Shown: positions 36,117 to 46,258 of the stretch, one piece after another | Numbering within the stretch: position 1 is the stretch's first letter | Layout of the letters: each line of letters begins with the position of its first letter | DNA from: Pectobacterium araliae | Lineage (GTDB): Bacteria > Pseudomonadota > Gammaproteobacteria > Enterobacterales > Enterobacteriaceae | Direction: 5' to 3' | DNA: 64,000 bases | NCBI RefSeq assembly: GCF_037076465.1 | Contig: NZ_AP028908.1 | Coordinates: 3,038,001-3,102,000, forward strand | The notes under the pieces: model-generated | Told to the model about the DNA's origin: nothing | Databases searched by the model: none | The model's input: only the letters and a program-made list of their open reading frames with translations | Position numbers and translations under genes: made by a program

Positions 36117-37502
36117 TTACTTACGGCGCCAAATCGTTCCCTGTGGGCCATCTTCCAGCACAATTCCCATTTCGTTTAACCGATCGCGTGCCTGATCGGC
36201 CAGCGCCCAGTCTTTCGCCACGCGTGCATCTTTACGCTGCTGGATTAACGCTTCGATTTCTTTCACTTCATCGTTATCCACCTGCGCACCATTTTGCAGG
36301 AACTGCTCAGGATCTTGTTCCAACAGGCCAAGCACTCCAGACAGTTTACGCAGTGCCGATGCCAGCTGGTTCGCCGCCTGCACATCTTCCGTTTTCAGGC
36401 GGTTAACTTCACGCGCCATGTCAAACAGCACGGAGTAGGCTTCAGGCGTGTTGAAATCGTCATCCATTGCTTCGCGGAAACGGGCTTCAAATTCATCACC
36501 ACCGTGCGCCGCAACGCTGAGATCCATGCCGCGCAACGCGGTATACAGGCGCTCCAACGCCGCACGCGACTGTTTCAGATTATCTTCGCTGTAGTTCAGT
36601 TGGCTACGATAGTGGCCTGACATCAGGAAATAACGCACAGTTTCCGGGTCGTAATACGCCAACACATCGCGCACGGTGAAGAAATTGTTGAGTGATTTTG
36701 ACATCTTTTCGCGGTCAACCATCACCATACCGGAATGCATCCAGTAATTCACATACGGACCATCGTGCGCGCAGCTGGATTGTGCAATCTCGTTTTCGTG
36801 GTGCGGGAACATCAAATCTGAACCACCGCCGTGAATATCAAAGTGTTCACCGAGCTGCTTGCAGTTCATGGCAGAACATTCGATATGCCAACCAGGACGC
36901 CCTTCTCCCCACGGAGAAGGCCAGTGAGGCTCACCCGGCTTGGACATTTTCCACAGCACGAAGTCCATCGGATTACGCTTCACCTCGGTAATTTCAACGC
37001 GCGCACCAGCCTGCAACTGATCCAGATCCTGACGCGACAGCACACCATAACCCGAAGCAGTATCAACGGAGAACATCACATCGCCATTACTCGCCACATA
37101 GGCATGACGGCGGGCAATCAGTGTTTCCACCATTTCGATGATGTCAGCAATATGGTGCGTCGCACGTGGCTCGGCATCCGGGCGCAGAATATTCAAGGCA
37201 TCAAAATCAGCGTGCATTTCTGCGATCATACGAGTCGTCAGTTGGTCGCTGGTTTCCCCATTTTCGATCGCACGCTTAATAATTTTGTCATCAATATCGG
37301 TGATATTACGCACATACTTCAGTGAATATCCCAGATACCGCAAATACCGCGCCACCACATCAAACGCCACGAAAGTACGCCCGTGACCGATATGACACAG
37401 GTCATAAACGGTGATGCCACACACATACATTCCCACCTGCCCGGCGTGGATAGGTTTAAATTCCTCTTTTTGGCGACTCAGCGTATTAAAAATCTTTAGC
37501 AT
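36117..37502 (-). CDS. cysS: Cysteinyl-tRNA synthetase
   Basis: A 461-residue class I tRNA synthetase that charges tRNA-Cys. It shows the HIGH box ([11 protein letters not shown]), the KMSKS loop ([12 protein letters not shown]) and zinc ligands (Cys in [10 protein letters not shown], and [10 protein letters not shown] with nearby His). Full length and intact. Convergent with ybcJ. Confidence 0.97.
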   Translation of the reverse strand: MLKIFNTLSRQKEEFKPIHAGQVGMYVCGITVYDLCHIGHGRTFVAFDVVARYLRYLGYSLKYVRNITDIDDKIIKRAIENGETSDQLTTRMIAEMHADFDALNILRPDAEPRATHHIADIIEMVETLIARRHAYVASNGDVMFSVDTASGYGVLSRQDLDQLQAGARVEITEVKRNPMDFVLWKMSKPGEPHWPSPWGEGRPGWHIECSAMNCKQLGEHFDIHGGGSDLMFPHHENEIAQSSCAHDGPYVNYWMHSGMVMVDREKMSKSLNNFFTVRDVLAYYDPETVRYFLMSGHYRSQLNYSEDNLKQSRAALERLYTALRGMDLSVAAHGGDEFEARFREAMDDDFNTPEAYSVLFDMAREVNRLKTEDVQAANQLASALRKLSGVLGLLEQDPEQFLQNGAQVDNDEVKEIEALIQQRKDARVAKDWALADQARDRLNEMGIVLEDGPQGTIWRRK

Positions 37503-37525
37503 CGGGGCGTTCCAGTGTTTTTATA

Positions 37526-37576
37526 AAAAAATGGTTTTCACAAAAAATGGTCTTCACAAGAAAAAATCGTGTTCAC
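37526..37576. repeat. Three copies of a 16-bp unit upstream of cysS
   Basis: AAAAAATGGTTTTCAC (37526-37541), AAAAAATGGTCTTCAC (37542-37557) and, after three bases, AAAAAATCGTGTTCAC (37561-37576). They lie just before the cysS start on its promoter side. Confidence 0.7.
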
Positions 37577-37714
37577 TCGATAGGTCAATTACCGTCGCGG
37601 CTAGCGCTAGTAACATCAATGTATTCAGGGTTTACACCCTAACGGCGTATTGAAACCTGAACCCCACTGTATTGCAAGGTTAAGAAGAGGGAATAAGCGA
37701 GAAAGGATAAAAAT

Positions 37715-37743
37715 GAAATGGCCCGGAAGATCCGGGCCATTTC
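37715..37743. terminator. Terminator after doxX-like gene
   Basis: A perfect 13-bp stem pairs 37715-37727 with 37731-37743 around a 3-base loop (core ATGGCCCGG / CCGGGCCAT), with T-rich bases on the far side for minus-strand transcription. Confidence 0.85.
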
Positions 37744-37790
37744 ACACAATCGGTGTTATTGATGAAAAATACGCGGCTAACAAAAAACAA

Positions 37791-38222
37791 TCAGCGCCAA
37801 CGTGGATTCGACATCACAGAATATTTACCACTACCCAGCAAGGCAATCGCGATACCCGCAAAGAAGAACACGGCCGTGCCTTCAACACCCCAGGCACCGG
37901 ATTTTGCCAGCGTGACAAAACCATCCGGGTGAACCAGTAACGTCGCCACCACCATCGTGAAAGAGAAAATCAGCGCGGCAGGACGTGTAAAAATCCCAAG
38001 AATCATCAGAAGCGGGGTAATGACTTCGCCGACATAGACGCCGTAGCCAATGAAAGCAGGAAGCCCTGCACCAGCAAGCATACCTTCAATAGCACCAATC
38101 CCGCCGTGCACTTTGTGCCAACCGTGGAACAGCATCAAAACGCTGAAAGATACGCGCAGAAACAGCTTACCAAAATCCGGTTTGTCTAATAAACGATTAA
38201 CACCATCCAGAATACCCAGCAT
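37791..38222 (-). CDS. DoxX-family membrane protein
   Basis: A 143-residue protein with four hydrophobic segments and DoxX family features (FLRVSFSVLMLFHGWHKVHG, YVGEVITPLLMILGIFTRPA). The family includes small oxidoreductase-associated membrane proteins of unclear role. A single-gene unit with its own terminator. It sits between cysS and ppiB, where E. coli has other genes. Confidence 0.85.
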   Translation of the reverse strand: MLGILDGVNRLLDKPDFGKLFLRVSFSVLMLFHGWHKVHGGIGAIEGMLAGAGLPAFIGYGVYVGEVITPLLMILGIFTRPAALIFSFTMVVATLLVHPDGFVTLAKSGAWGVEGTAVFFFAGIAIALLGSGKYSVMSNPRWR

Positions 38223-38636
38223 AGTTCACCTATCTCTTTAGAGTTATTTGGGAAAATAAGAGTTACTCTCAGATTAATCTGAGTCGAAAAAAAAGAATAC
38301 GTTGACTATGCAAAACCTTGATCTGGGGCAATAAAAATCTCATTCAAATAAATTAACTATGAATTCATTAATTAATCAATTTATTTGCTTTTAAAATCCA
38401 CATTACATAATTAATGTGTTCATCAATGTATACTTAGTCGCCACCGCGCTCCCTTACCTACGGTTGCCTAAATCAGAGTAGCACACGACTTTTCAATCCC
38501 CCCGTCGCCAACAAACACGCCGCAAGCGCGAAATACTGACTCAATCGACCAGTTATGCTATAACAGCGCTCTTGTTTGTTCACCGCCTTTTGTGGACAGC
38601 ACTCTTAATCACTAAGGCTATCTAGGGTTCATTATT
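38223..38636. other. Divergent promoter region of doxX-like gene and ppiB
   Basis: About 410 bases, AT-rich in the left half with several short AT palindromes. No gene. It must hold promoters for both flanking genes; I could not single out boxes with confidence. Confidence 0.4.
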
Positions 38637-39131
38637 ATGATTACGCTTCATACCAATCACGGCGATATCGTTATTAATACGTTTGCAGACAAAGCGCCAG
38701 TTACCGTAGAAAATTTCCTGAACTACTGCCGCAGCGGTTTTTATGACAACACGATTTTTCACCGTGTCATTAATGGTTTTATGATTCAAGGCGGTGGCTT
38801 CGCTCCCGGTATGGATCAAAAAGAAACCAACGCGACAATCAAAAATGAAGCCAACAATGGCCTGAAAAATACGCGTGGCACGCTGGCAATGGCTCGTACT
38901 AACGATCCGCACTCTGCGACTGCCCAGTTCTTTATCAACCTCGTTGATAACGATTTCCTGAACTTCCGTTCAGAACGTGCCGATGGCTGGGGCTACTGCG
39001 TTTTCGCTGAAGTGACCGACGGCATAGACGTTGTTGATAAAATCAAAGGCGTGGCAACGGGTCGCAGCGGCATGCATCAGGACGTACCGAAAGAAGACGT
39101 GGTGATTACCCACGTAACGATCAGCGAATAA
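38637..39131 (+). CDS. ppiB: Peptidyl-prolyl cis-trans isomerase B
   Basis: A 164-residue cytoplasmic cyclophilin. Active-site segments [30 protein letters not shown] and [10 protein letters not shown] are present. No signal peptide, hence PpiB and not PpiA. It is followed after 10 bases by lpxH, as in E. coli. Confidence 0.96.
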   Translation: MITLHTNHGDIVINTFADKAPVTVENFLNYCRSGFYDNTIFHRVINGFMIQGGGFAPGMDQKETNATIKNEANNGLKNTRGTLAMARTNDPHSATAQFFINLVDNDFLNFRSERADGWGYCVFAEVTDGIDVVDKIKGVATGRSGMHQDVPKEDVVITHVTISE

Positions 39132-39141
39132 TCCGACCTGC

Positions 39142-39864
39142 ATGGCAACGCTGTTCATTGCCGATCTGCATTTAAGCTTTCATGAACCGGCGATTACCGC
39201 CGGTTTTCTGCGTTTTTTACGCCATGATGCGATTCATGCCGATGCGTTGTACATTCTGGGTGATCTGTTCGACGCCTGGATTGGTGACGATGATCCGCAA
39301 CCGCTGCACGTGACCATCGCCGCTGAACTGTATGCCTTACATGAGCGCGGTATTCCCTGTTATTTCGTGCACGGTAATCGTGATTTTTTGATCGGTAAAC
39401 GTTTCGCCAAACAAAGCGGAATGACGCTGCTGCCGACGGAAACCGTGCTTGATCTCTACGGCCAAAAGATTCTCATTCTGCACGGTGATACGTTGTGCAC
39501 TGACGATCGGCATTACCAGCAATTCCGCCGTCGGGTACACAACCCAGTTATTCAGCGACTCTTCCTGCTATTACCGTTGTCATTACGTATGAAAATTGCG
39601 GCGAAGATGCGGGCCACCAGCCAGCACGAAAATCAAAATAAGTCGCAGCAGATTATGGATGTGAATCACGGCGCTGTACTTGAACGCTTGCGACATTATC
39701 AGGTGGAAACGATGATCCACGGTCACACTCACCGTCCGGCCATTCATCAGGTCGATCTCGGTGAATCTTTTGGTCGTCGTGCCGTTCTCGGTGCCTGGCA
39801 TAAAGAAGGGTCGATGATTAAGGTCACACCACAAAATATCGAACTGATTTCCTTCCCATTTTAA
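39142..39864 (+). CDS. lpxH: UDP-2,3-diacylglucosamine hydrolase
   Basis: A 240-residue calcineurin-like phosphoesterase that makes lipid X for lipid A. Metal-binding motifs: [31 protein letters not shown] and HGHTHRP. It lies 10 bases after ppiB in the same operon. Confidence 0.96.
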   Translation: MATLFIADLHLSFHEPAITAGFLRFLRHDAIHADALYILGDLFDAWIGDDDPQPLHVTIAAELYALHERGIPCYFVHGNRDFLIGKRFAKQSGMTLLPTETVLDLYGQKILILHGDTLCTDDRHYQQFRRRVHNPVIQRLFLLLPLSLRMKIAAKMRATSQHENQNKSQQIMDVNHGAVLERLRHYQVETMIHGHTHRPAIHQVDLGESFGRRAVLGAWHKEGSMIKVTPQNIELISFPF

Positions 39865-39922
39865 TGCGTTTCCTGCCATTGATTTAACGGTTCTTGATCT
39901 AGTCCCCTTAGCATCTCCGCAT

Positions 39923-39938
39923 ACGCAACCGTTTTCCT
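39923..39938 (+). promoter_or_regulatory. PurR operator upstream of purE
   Basis: ACGCAACCGTTTTCCT matches the PurR consensus (ACGCAAACGTTTTCGT) at 14 of 16 positions and lies 105 bases before the purE ATG. Purine-bound PurR would repress purEK. Confidence 0.85.
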
Positions 39939-40042
39939 CGCCATAATGGCGTGATATGCTCTACGCCCTCAACGCCAGACCCTCTCTGTCTGGCCGACGC
40001 AAAATCGTCACGAACACGCACAATCACAGGAGCGTCACAGGC

Positions 40043-40552
40043 ATGTCATCCAACGTTGCCCCGGCTAAAATTGCCATCGTCATGGGTTCAAAGAGTGACT
40101 GGGCCACTATGCAGTTTGCTGCGGAAATCCTCACCACGCTGAGCATTCCTTTTCATACCGAAGTCGTTTCCGCACACCGGACGCCAGATAAGCTGTTCAG
40201 CTTCGCTGAGCAGGCGGCAAAAAATGGTTTTGATGTGATTATCGCAGGCGCAGGCGGCGCAGCACACCTACCGGGTATGCTGGCAGCAAAAACGCTGGTT
40301 CCGGTGCTTGGCGTACCAGTACAAAGTTCAACGCTGAGCGGTGTAGACAGCCTGTATTCCATCGTCCAAATGCCGCGAGGTATCCCGGTCGGCACATTGG
40401 CCATTGGCAAAGCGGGCGCGGCGAATGCGGCTCTGCTGGCCGCACAAATTCTCGCTCTGCATGATAATGGCATCGCTGGCCGACTGGCCGACTGGCGTCA
40501 GGCGCAAACTGATGATGTGCTCTCTCATCCCGATCCGCGGGAGGAGGCATGA
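40043..40552 (+). CDS. purE: N5-carboxyaminoimidazole ribonucleotide mutase
   Basis: A 169-residue purine enzyme that moves the carboxyl group of N5-[33 protein letters not shown] and [12 protein letters not shown] are the conserved elements. ATG 40043 gives the E. coli length; upstream frame to 39956 has no counterpart. It overlaps purK by four bases (ATGA). Confidence 0.96.
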   Translation: MSSNVAPAKIAIVMGSKSDWATMQFAAEILTTLSIPFHTEVVSAHRTPDKLFSFAEQAAKNGFDVIIAGAGGAAHLPGMLAAKTLVPVLGVPVQSSTLSGVDSLYSIVQMPRGIPVGTLAIGKAGAANAALLAAQILALHDNGIAGRLADWRQAQTDDVLSHPDPREEA

Positions 40553-41619
40553 AACCGGTCTGCGTATTAGGCAATGGTCAATTGGGCAGAATGCTGCGTC
40601 AGGCTGGCGAACCGCTAGGCATTGCGGTTTATCCAGTGGGGCTGGATGCAGAGCCGGAATCGGTTCCGTTTCATAACAGTGTCATTACCGCCGAGATCGA
40701 ACGTTGGCCGGAAACCGCCCTCACCCGTGAGTTAGCCGGGCACACGGCGTTTGCGAACCGCGACATTTTCCCACGTCTGGCCGATCGCCTGACGCAAAAG
40801 CAGCTGCTGGACTCGCTGAATCTGGCAACCGCGCCTTGGCAACTGCTGGCTAGTGCCGATGAATGGCCACACGTCTTCGCCTCATTAGGTGAACTCGCTA
40901 TTGTTAAACGTCGCGTCGGCGGTTACGACGGCCGTGGACAATGGCGCTTGCGTGACGGCGAACAGCTGACGCTGCCTGCTGACTGCTACGGCGAGTGCAT
41001 CGTTGAGCAAGGCATTAATTTTTCCGGCGAAGTCTCGCTGGTGGGTGCCCGCAATACGCATGGCAAGTGCGTGTTCTACCCGCTCACTCATAACCTGCAT
41101 CAGGATGGCATTCTACGTACCAGCGTGGCTTTCCCTCAGCCCGATCCGCAGTTGCAGCAGCAGGCTGAACAGATGCTGTCTGCAATAATGAATGCACTGG
41201 GTTATGTGGGTGTGATGGCGATGGAATGCTTTATCGTCGGCGACCACCTGCTCATTAACGAGTTGGCTCCACGCGTACACAATAGCGGGCACTGGACGCA
41301 AAATGGCGCGTCGATCGGCCAGTTCGAGCTGCACCTGCGCGCTATTCTGGACCTGCCGCTGCCGGTACCGGTTGTCGAAACACCGTCGGTGATGGTCAAC
41401 CTGATCGGCACTGACGTGAATATCGACTGGCTGGCGCTACCGCTAGTACATCTGCACTGGTATGAGAAAGACGTTCGTCCTGGCCGCAAAGTTGGACACC
41501 TCAATTTGCCGTCGTCGGACATCGCACAATTGCGGCACACGCTGCAATCGCTGGCGCCGCTATTACCAGAGGAATACCACAGCGGCTTGGCGTGGGCAGA
41601 AGAAAAACTCACTGCCTGA
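40549..41619 (+). CDS. purK: N5-carboxyaminoimidazole ribonucleotide synthase
   Basis: A 356-residue ATP-grasp enzyme that forms N5-CAIR from AIR, bicarbonate and [18 protein letters not shown] opens the protein; [14 protein letters not shown] and [15 protein letters not shown] are family signatures. The four-base overlap with purE ties the two in one operon. Confidence 0.96.
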   Translation: MKPVCVLGNGQLGRMLRQAGEPLGIAVYPVGLDAEPESVPFHNSVITAEIERWPETALTRELAGHTAFANRDIFPRLADRLTQKQLLDSLNLATAPWQLLASADEWPHVFASLGELAIVKRRVGGYDGRGQWRLRDGEQLTLPADCYGECIVEQGINFSGEVSLVGARNTHGKCVFYPLTHNLHQDGILRTSVAFPQPDPQLQQQAEQMLSAIMNALGYVGVMAMECFIVGDHLLINELAPRVHNSGHWTQNGASIGQFELHLRAILDLPLPVPVVETPSVMVNLIGTDVNIDWLALPLVHLHWYEKDVRPGRKVGHLNLPSSDIAQLRHTLQSLAPLLPEEYHSGLAWAEEKLTA

Positions 41620-42153
41620 CGATCGGTGAGCGTTATCCGGCAGGCTGCAATCTGTCGGGTAACATCATCGAATAACAATGCATCAGGTTGTGATGCGATA
41701 CAACAACAGAAACGGCACTGTCGATGCGTCCGCAAAAGAAAAAAAACATCATTACGCGTGACATCAGAAAATTTGCGTTTATTATTTCAGCTGCCATTTT
41801 TTCATATATTGTTCACTTTTCACCATTCAGTAATTAAATAAATCATCAATAACGAGCCGTTAAAAATATTTAAAATAAAGTATCAACATTGATATTTTAA
41901 TTTCCTCGATAATTTATTAAAATACTCCCCGTCAATTCATTTCTGTGAACGCTTCAATATTATTCGCTGACCGCCACGATATAGAATGCCGCCACAAAAC
42001 AACATTGGCCTGCTGACATAATTAGCACTATGTCTCGTTCGTTTTTTAAACTCCGTAACGGCAGCTTGCCGATACTGTAATTTTTATAATCCACATCATG
42101 TGGCAATACCTTTGTAACAAGGTATTAATATGCTCACCGAGGAGAATCAGTAT
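41620..42153. other. AT-rich intergenic region before sdaC
   Basis: About 530 bases without a credible gene. The second half is AT-rich, consistent with the sdaC promoter. I do not see a clear hairpin terminator after purK. Confidence 0.4.
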
Positions 42154-43443
42154 ATGAGCACCATTCAAGATAGCAGCCAGGTGTTAGAACCGGCTTCAGG
42201 ATGGCGTAAAAGCGACACCGTCTGGATGCTGGGTCTCTATGGCACGGCTATCGGCGCTGGCGTATTATTCTTACCTATCAATGCGGGTATTGGTGGGTTA
42301 ATTCCGTTAATTATCATGGCACTGATTGCCTTCCCGATGACATATTATTCTCACCGTGCCTTATGCCGCTTTGTATTATCCGGCAAGAAAGGTGGCGAAG
42401 ATATAACCGAAGTCGTTGAAGAACATTTCGGCGTTGGTGCAGGTAAATTAATCACTTTGCTCTATTTTTTCGCTATTTATCCGATCCTATTAGTTTATAG
42501 CGTTGCCATCACCAATACGGTTGATAGCTTTATTACTCACCAATTGCATTTACCTTCTCCACCGCGTGCCGTACTGTCATTAATATTGATCCTTGGGTTG
42601 ATGTTTATTGTTCGCTTCGGTGAGACGATGATCGTCAAGGCCATGAGCATTCTGGTTTATCCTTTTGTTGCCGTGCTGATGCTACTGGCGCTTTATTTAG
42701 TTCCGAACTGGAATACCTCTGTTTTTGAAAACATCGCTTTGAGTTCCAGCGTAACGGACAACGGTCTGTTAGCAACATTATGGCTGGCTATTCCGGTGAT
42801 GGTTTTCTCTTTCAACCACTCGCCAATCATCTCCTCTTTCGCGGTTGCCAAGCGTAAAGAATATGGCGATGACGCAGAGAAAAAATGTTCACGCATCCTG
42901 TCTTATAGCCACATCATGATGGTGATAACGGTGATGTTCTTTGTTTTCAGCTGCGTATTAAGTCTTTCTCCAGCTGAGTTGATGGAAGCGAAAACACAGA
43001 ATATTTCTATTTTATCCTATCTGGCGAACCATTTTAACAACCCGGTAATCGGCTATTTGGCTCCGATTATTGCTACCATCGCGATCTCTAAATCGTTCCT
43101 GGGTCACTATCTTGGCGCTGGCGAAGGTTTTAACGGCATGATCGTGAAAACCCTACGTAGCAGAGGAAAAACCATTTCCAATACCACGTTGAACCGCATC
43201 ACTGCGCTGTTCATGCTGATCACCACCTGGATTGTCGCAACGAAAAACCCCAGTATTCTGGGTATGATCGAAACGTTGGGTGGCCCGGTTATCGCCTGCC
43301 TGCTGTTCCTGATGCCGATGTACGCCATCCAGAAAGTCCCAGCGATGAAGAAATACAGCGGCCACATCAGCAACGTCTTTGTTACCCTGATGGGACTGAT
43401 CGCTATTTCCGCCATTGTTTACAGCCTGCGCGATCTGCTGTAA
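42154..43443 (+). CDS. sdaC: Serine transporter SdaC
   Basis: A 429-residue inner-membrane protein of the HAAAP (serine/threonine) family with about 11 membrane segments. It matches E. coli SdaC in length and in TAIGAGVLFLPINAGIGGLI and YFFAIYPILLVYSVAITNT. It imports L-serine with protons. ATG 42154 follows GAGGAGAAT. No serine deaminase gene is next to it, unlike the sdaCB unit of E. coli. Confidence 0.92.
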   Translation: MSTIQDSSQVLEPASGWRKSDTVWMLGLYGTAIGAGVLFLPINAGIGGLIPLIIMALIAFPMTYYSHRALCRFVLSGKKGGEDITEVVEEHFGVGAGKLITLLYFFAIYPILLVYSVAITNTVDSFITHQLHLPSPPRAVLSLILILGLMFIVRFGETMIVKAMSILVYPFVAVLMLLALYLVPNWNTSVFENIALSSSVTDNGLLATLWLAIPVMVFSFNHSPIISSFAVAKRKEYGDDAEKKCSRILSYSHIMMVITVMFFVFSCVLSLSPAELMEAKTQNISILSYLANHFNNPVIGYLAPIIATIAISKSFLGHYLGAGEGFNGMIVKTLRSRGKTISNTTLNRITALFMLITTWIVATKNPSILGMIETLGGPVIACLLFLMPMYAIQKVPAMKKYSGHISNVFVTLMGLIAISAIVYSLRDLL

Positions 43444-43559
43444 GCCCCCTAACCTACCAGAGAGCGTAAACAAGGTGCCGGAGCGAGACGAACATTGGCT
43501 GGAAGATGAATTACGGCGTAAAGGCTGGGCTGGTGAAACGGCAACAACTCGCGCCAAAG

Positions 43560-43723
43560 CGAATAACATCATCTCCGGTTGCGCATGCAGATATGGCACA
43601 CCCGACCTGACGTTGAGAACCCGCATCGAGCGTCTGGCTCGCCACACTATCTGTTTATCTCGCTCTGTTGAGTTACATGAAAAAGTCATCGGAGCCTTCA
43701 TTGAGAAATACACATTCTACTAA
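43560..43723 (+). pseudogene. IS1-family transposase, C-terminal remnant
   Basis: The frame ends RIERLARHTICLSRSVELHE then KVIGAFIEKYTFY, the end of an InsB-type IS1 transposase. The DDE catalytic part and both inverted ends are absent. It lies in the gap between sdaC and pstB, where the sequence in front (43444-43560) is not recognised. It marks an old insertion. Confidence 0.7.
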
Positions 43724-43780
43724 TTAGAGGCATCACAAATTATATGCACGGTAATGATATTGCGTTATTTAAATAATAAT

Positions 43781-44596
43781 CTAACCAAACCGTCCGGTAA
43801 TATAGTCTTCTGTGCGACGCTGCATTGGCGAGGTAAATAAATCGTCCGTGCGGTTGTATTCAATTAACTTACCCTGATTGATAAACGCGGTGTAATCTGA
43901 TACGCGAGCCGCCTGCTGCATATTGTGCGTCACTAACACCAACGTAAAATGCTGCTTTAGCGTTCCCATCAGTTCTTCAACAATCAGCGTCGAAATCGGA
44001 TCAAGTGCAGAGGTCGGTTCATCCAACAGCAACACTTCTGGTTCAATGGCGATAGCACGAGCAATCACCAAACGCTGCTGCTGTCCGCTGGATAGCGTCA
44101 GCGCGTTGTCACTCAGCCGATCCTTTACCTCATGCCATAGTGCCGCTGCCCGCAACGCACGCTCGACGGCATCATCCAATAAGCGACGATCGCGCAACCC
44201 TTGCAATCTCAGGCCATAAATGACATTTTCATAGATCGACTTGGGAAACGGATTGGGGCGCTGAAAGACCATGCCGATGCGGCGACGTAACACGGCAACA
44301 TCCAGTTGAGGATCGTTAATTGGCATACCGTTCAGCCTGATATCGCCTTCGGTACGGCAGTCATCCACCAGATCGTTCATCCGATTAAAACAGCGTAACA
44401 GGGTAGATTTTCCACAGCCAGACGGCCCGATCAGCGCCGTGACCTGATTCTTCGGAATGCGAATCGAAATATCATTCAATGCCTGTTTATTGCCGTAGTA
44501 CAGATTCAGATGTTCCACGGTTAACGTCGTCTGCTCATCACTCAGTTGATGAACATCAGGCAGCAGTGCCATCTCCTTTTGTGTCATAAATCCCAT
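43781..44596 (-). CDS. pstB: Phosphate ABC transporter, ATP-binding protein
   Basis: A 271-residue ABC ATPase of the PstB type. Walker [10 protein letters not shown], signature LSSGQQQR, Walker [13 protein letters not shown], and the PstB-typical [20 protein letters not shown]. It powers phosphate uptake through the PstA/PstC pair upstream. It follows pstA by 15 bases. No phoU follows. Confidence 0.92.
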   Translation of the reverse strand: MGFMTQKEMALLPDVHQLSDEQTTLTVEHLNLYYGNKQALNDISIRIPKNQVTALIGPSGCGKSTLLRCFNRMNDLVDDCRTEGDIRLNGMPINDPQLDVAVLRRRIGMVFQRPNPFPKSIYENVIYGLRLQGLRDRRLLDDAVERALRAAALWHEVKDRLSDNALTLSSGQQQRLVIARAIAIEPEVLLLDEPTSALDPISTLIVEELMGTLKQHFTLVLVTHNMQQAARVSDYTAFINQGKLIEYNRTDDLFTSPMQRRTEDYITGRFG

Positions 44597-44611
44597 AACT
44601 TCATCCTACTT

Positions 44612-46258
44612 TCAGAGTGATAACGAACGGTATTTCTCACGCAAAACATGGCGAATCCCAATCGCCGCAAGGTTCAACCCGACAACAATCAATACCAGCA
44701 GCAGCGCGGTGATGTACACCAGCGGTCTTGCCGCTTCCACATCCGGGCTTTGGAACGCCAGATCGTAGATTTGGAACCCTAGATGCATAAATTTTCGCTC
44801 AAGATGCAGATAAGGGAAAATGTCATCAACCGGTAAGACGGGCACCGACTTTACCACGCCGACCAACATCAGTGGCGCGGTTTCCCCTGCGGCACGCGCC
44901 ACCGCGAGGATCAACCCCGTCATCATTGCGGGAACCGCCATCGGCAAGACAACGTGCCACAGCGTTTCAGCTTTGGTTGCCCCCAGCGCTAACGAACCGT
45001 GGCGCACAGACTGCGGAATCCGTGACAACCCTTCCTCCGTCGCCACAATCACCACGGGCAACGTTAGCAATGCCAGCGTCAGTGACGCCCACAGCAGCCC
45101 CGGCGTACCAAACGTTGGGTTTGGCAACGCTTCAGAATTGAACAGCTGATCCAGCGTGCCGCCGATGAGATAAACAAAAAAACCTAATCCGAATACACCG
45201 TAAACAATTGATGGCACACCAGCCAGATTGACTACCGCAATCCGCACCCAACGCGTTAAGCTATTTTTCCCTGCATATTCATGCAGATAAACCGCAGCAA
45301 CCACTCCCAACGGCATCACGACAATGGACATCAGCACCACCATCAATACCGTGCCAAAAATGGCAGGAAAAAGTTGCCCCGCGTTGTTACTGTCCGGTGA
45401 GTAGTGCACCAGCATATATTTCGCCTGCTCGCCCCAGTGGCGGACTTTTTCCCACAGGTTCATGGCATTGGGATACCAGACCTGCTCAATGTCTCTGAGC
45501 GGGATAAGATGGACGCTACCGTTCGCATCCCGTAACTGCACGGTATCGCGATTAATGTCCAGATTGAGTACGGTTAACTGGCGCGATAGCTCATCAAAGC
45601 GGCGTTGCAGTTCGATACGTTCTGCCTGAAGACGAGCCAATGTCTGATTGTCCAGCGTCTTTGCCAGTTGTCGTTTTTTCTCTTCCAGCCGTAGCGCCTC
45701 AAACTGCTGGTTGATCTTTGCCATCTCGCCCATGCGGATGGCCTGCGTCTTCGCAAGCAATCCCTGCACCTGCTCAACGCGATGCTGTAGGGTTGCGGGG
45801 AGATCCGTCGCCACTAGCAGTTGTTCTCCCTCCAGCATCCCAGCCAGATAACCGTAGGCGGTGCCATTATTGGTTCGCTTTAACACCAGAATGTCAGCAG
45901 GCTTATCAACGCGAACAATGTCGCGGGACAGCAGCGTGCGAAAGCTTTGCCCATGAATTTCACGCTGGCCAATTTTGATCAAATAGCGGGTTTCTTCCTT
46001 CCCAGACGACGGCGCTAAATTAGCCTGTTGCAACTGTGGAGGCGACAGCGTCTGCTTGGCATAAATTTCTCCCATCAACATACGTTGCCCCCCCTGTTCA
46101 GGCTGTAACGTCAGTAGCCAGACGGGCTGCGGCCACAGATAACGCATCCCCTGCCCAGCCAACAGCACGATAATCGCCAACATGGCCAACAGGCTGATAG
46201 AAATTGATGATGCCGTCAGCCACACCCACGGTCTTCCTGAACGGAACCAGCGCTTCAC
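44612..46258 (-). CDS. pstA: Phosphate ABC transporter permease PstA, long form
   Basis: A 548-residue permease, much longer than classical PstA (about 295). After one membrane segment (about 20-40) comes a periplasmic insert of some 220 residues with a coiled-coil stretch (KRQLAKTLDNQTLARLQAER). The permease domain follows from about 270, with ALGATKAETLWHVVLPMAVP as ATPase contact. Start ATG 46258 overlaps the pstC stop by four bases. Confidence 0.88.
   Translation of the reverse strand: MKRWFRSGRPWVWLTASSISISLLAMLAIIVLLAGQGMRYLWPQPVWLLTLQPEQGGQRMLMGEIYAKQTLSPPQLQQANLAPSSGKEETRYLIKIGQREIHGQSFRTLLSRDIVRVDKPADILVLKRTNNGTAYGYLAGMLEGEQLLVATDLPATLQHRVEQVQGLLAKTQAIRMGEMAKINQQFEALRLEEKKRQLAKTLDNQTLARLQAERIELQRRFDELSRQLTVLNLDINRDTVQLRDANGSVHLIPLRDIEQVWYPNAMNLWEKVRHWGEQAKYMLVHYSPDSNNAGQLFPAIFGTVLMVVLMSIVVMPLGVVAAVYLHEYAGKNSLTRWVRIAVVNLAGVPSIVYGVFGLGFFVYLIGGTLDQLFNSEALPNPTFGTPGLLWASLTLALLTLPVVIVATEEGLSRIPQSVRHGSLALGATKAETLWHVVLPMAVPAMMTGLILAVARAAGETAPLMLVGVVKSVPVLPVDDIFPYLHLERKFMHLGFQIYDLAFQSPDVEAARPLVYITALLLVLIVVGLNLAAIGIRHVLREKYRSLSL

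Noticed and set aside
37526..37576. CRISPR array
   Set aside because: The units are adjacent, only 16 bases long, with no spacers and no cas genes.
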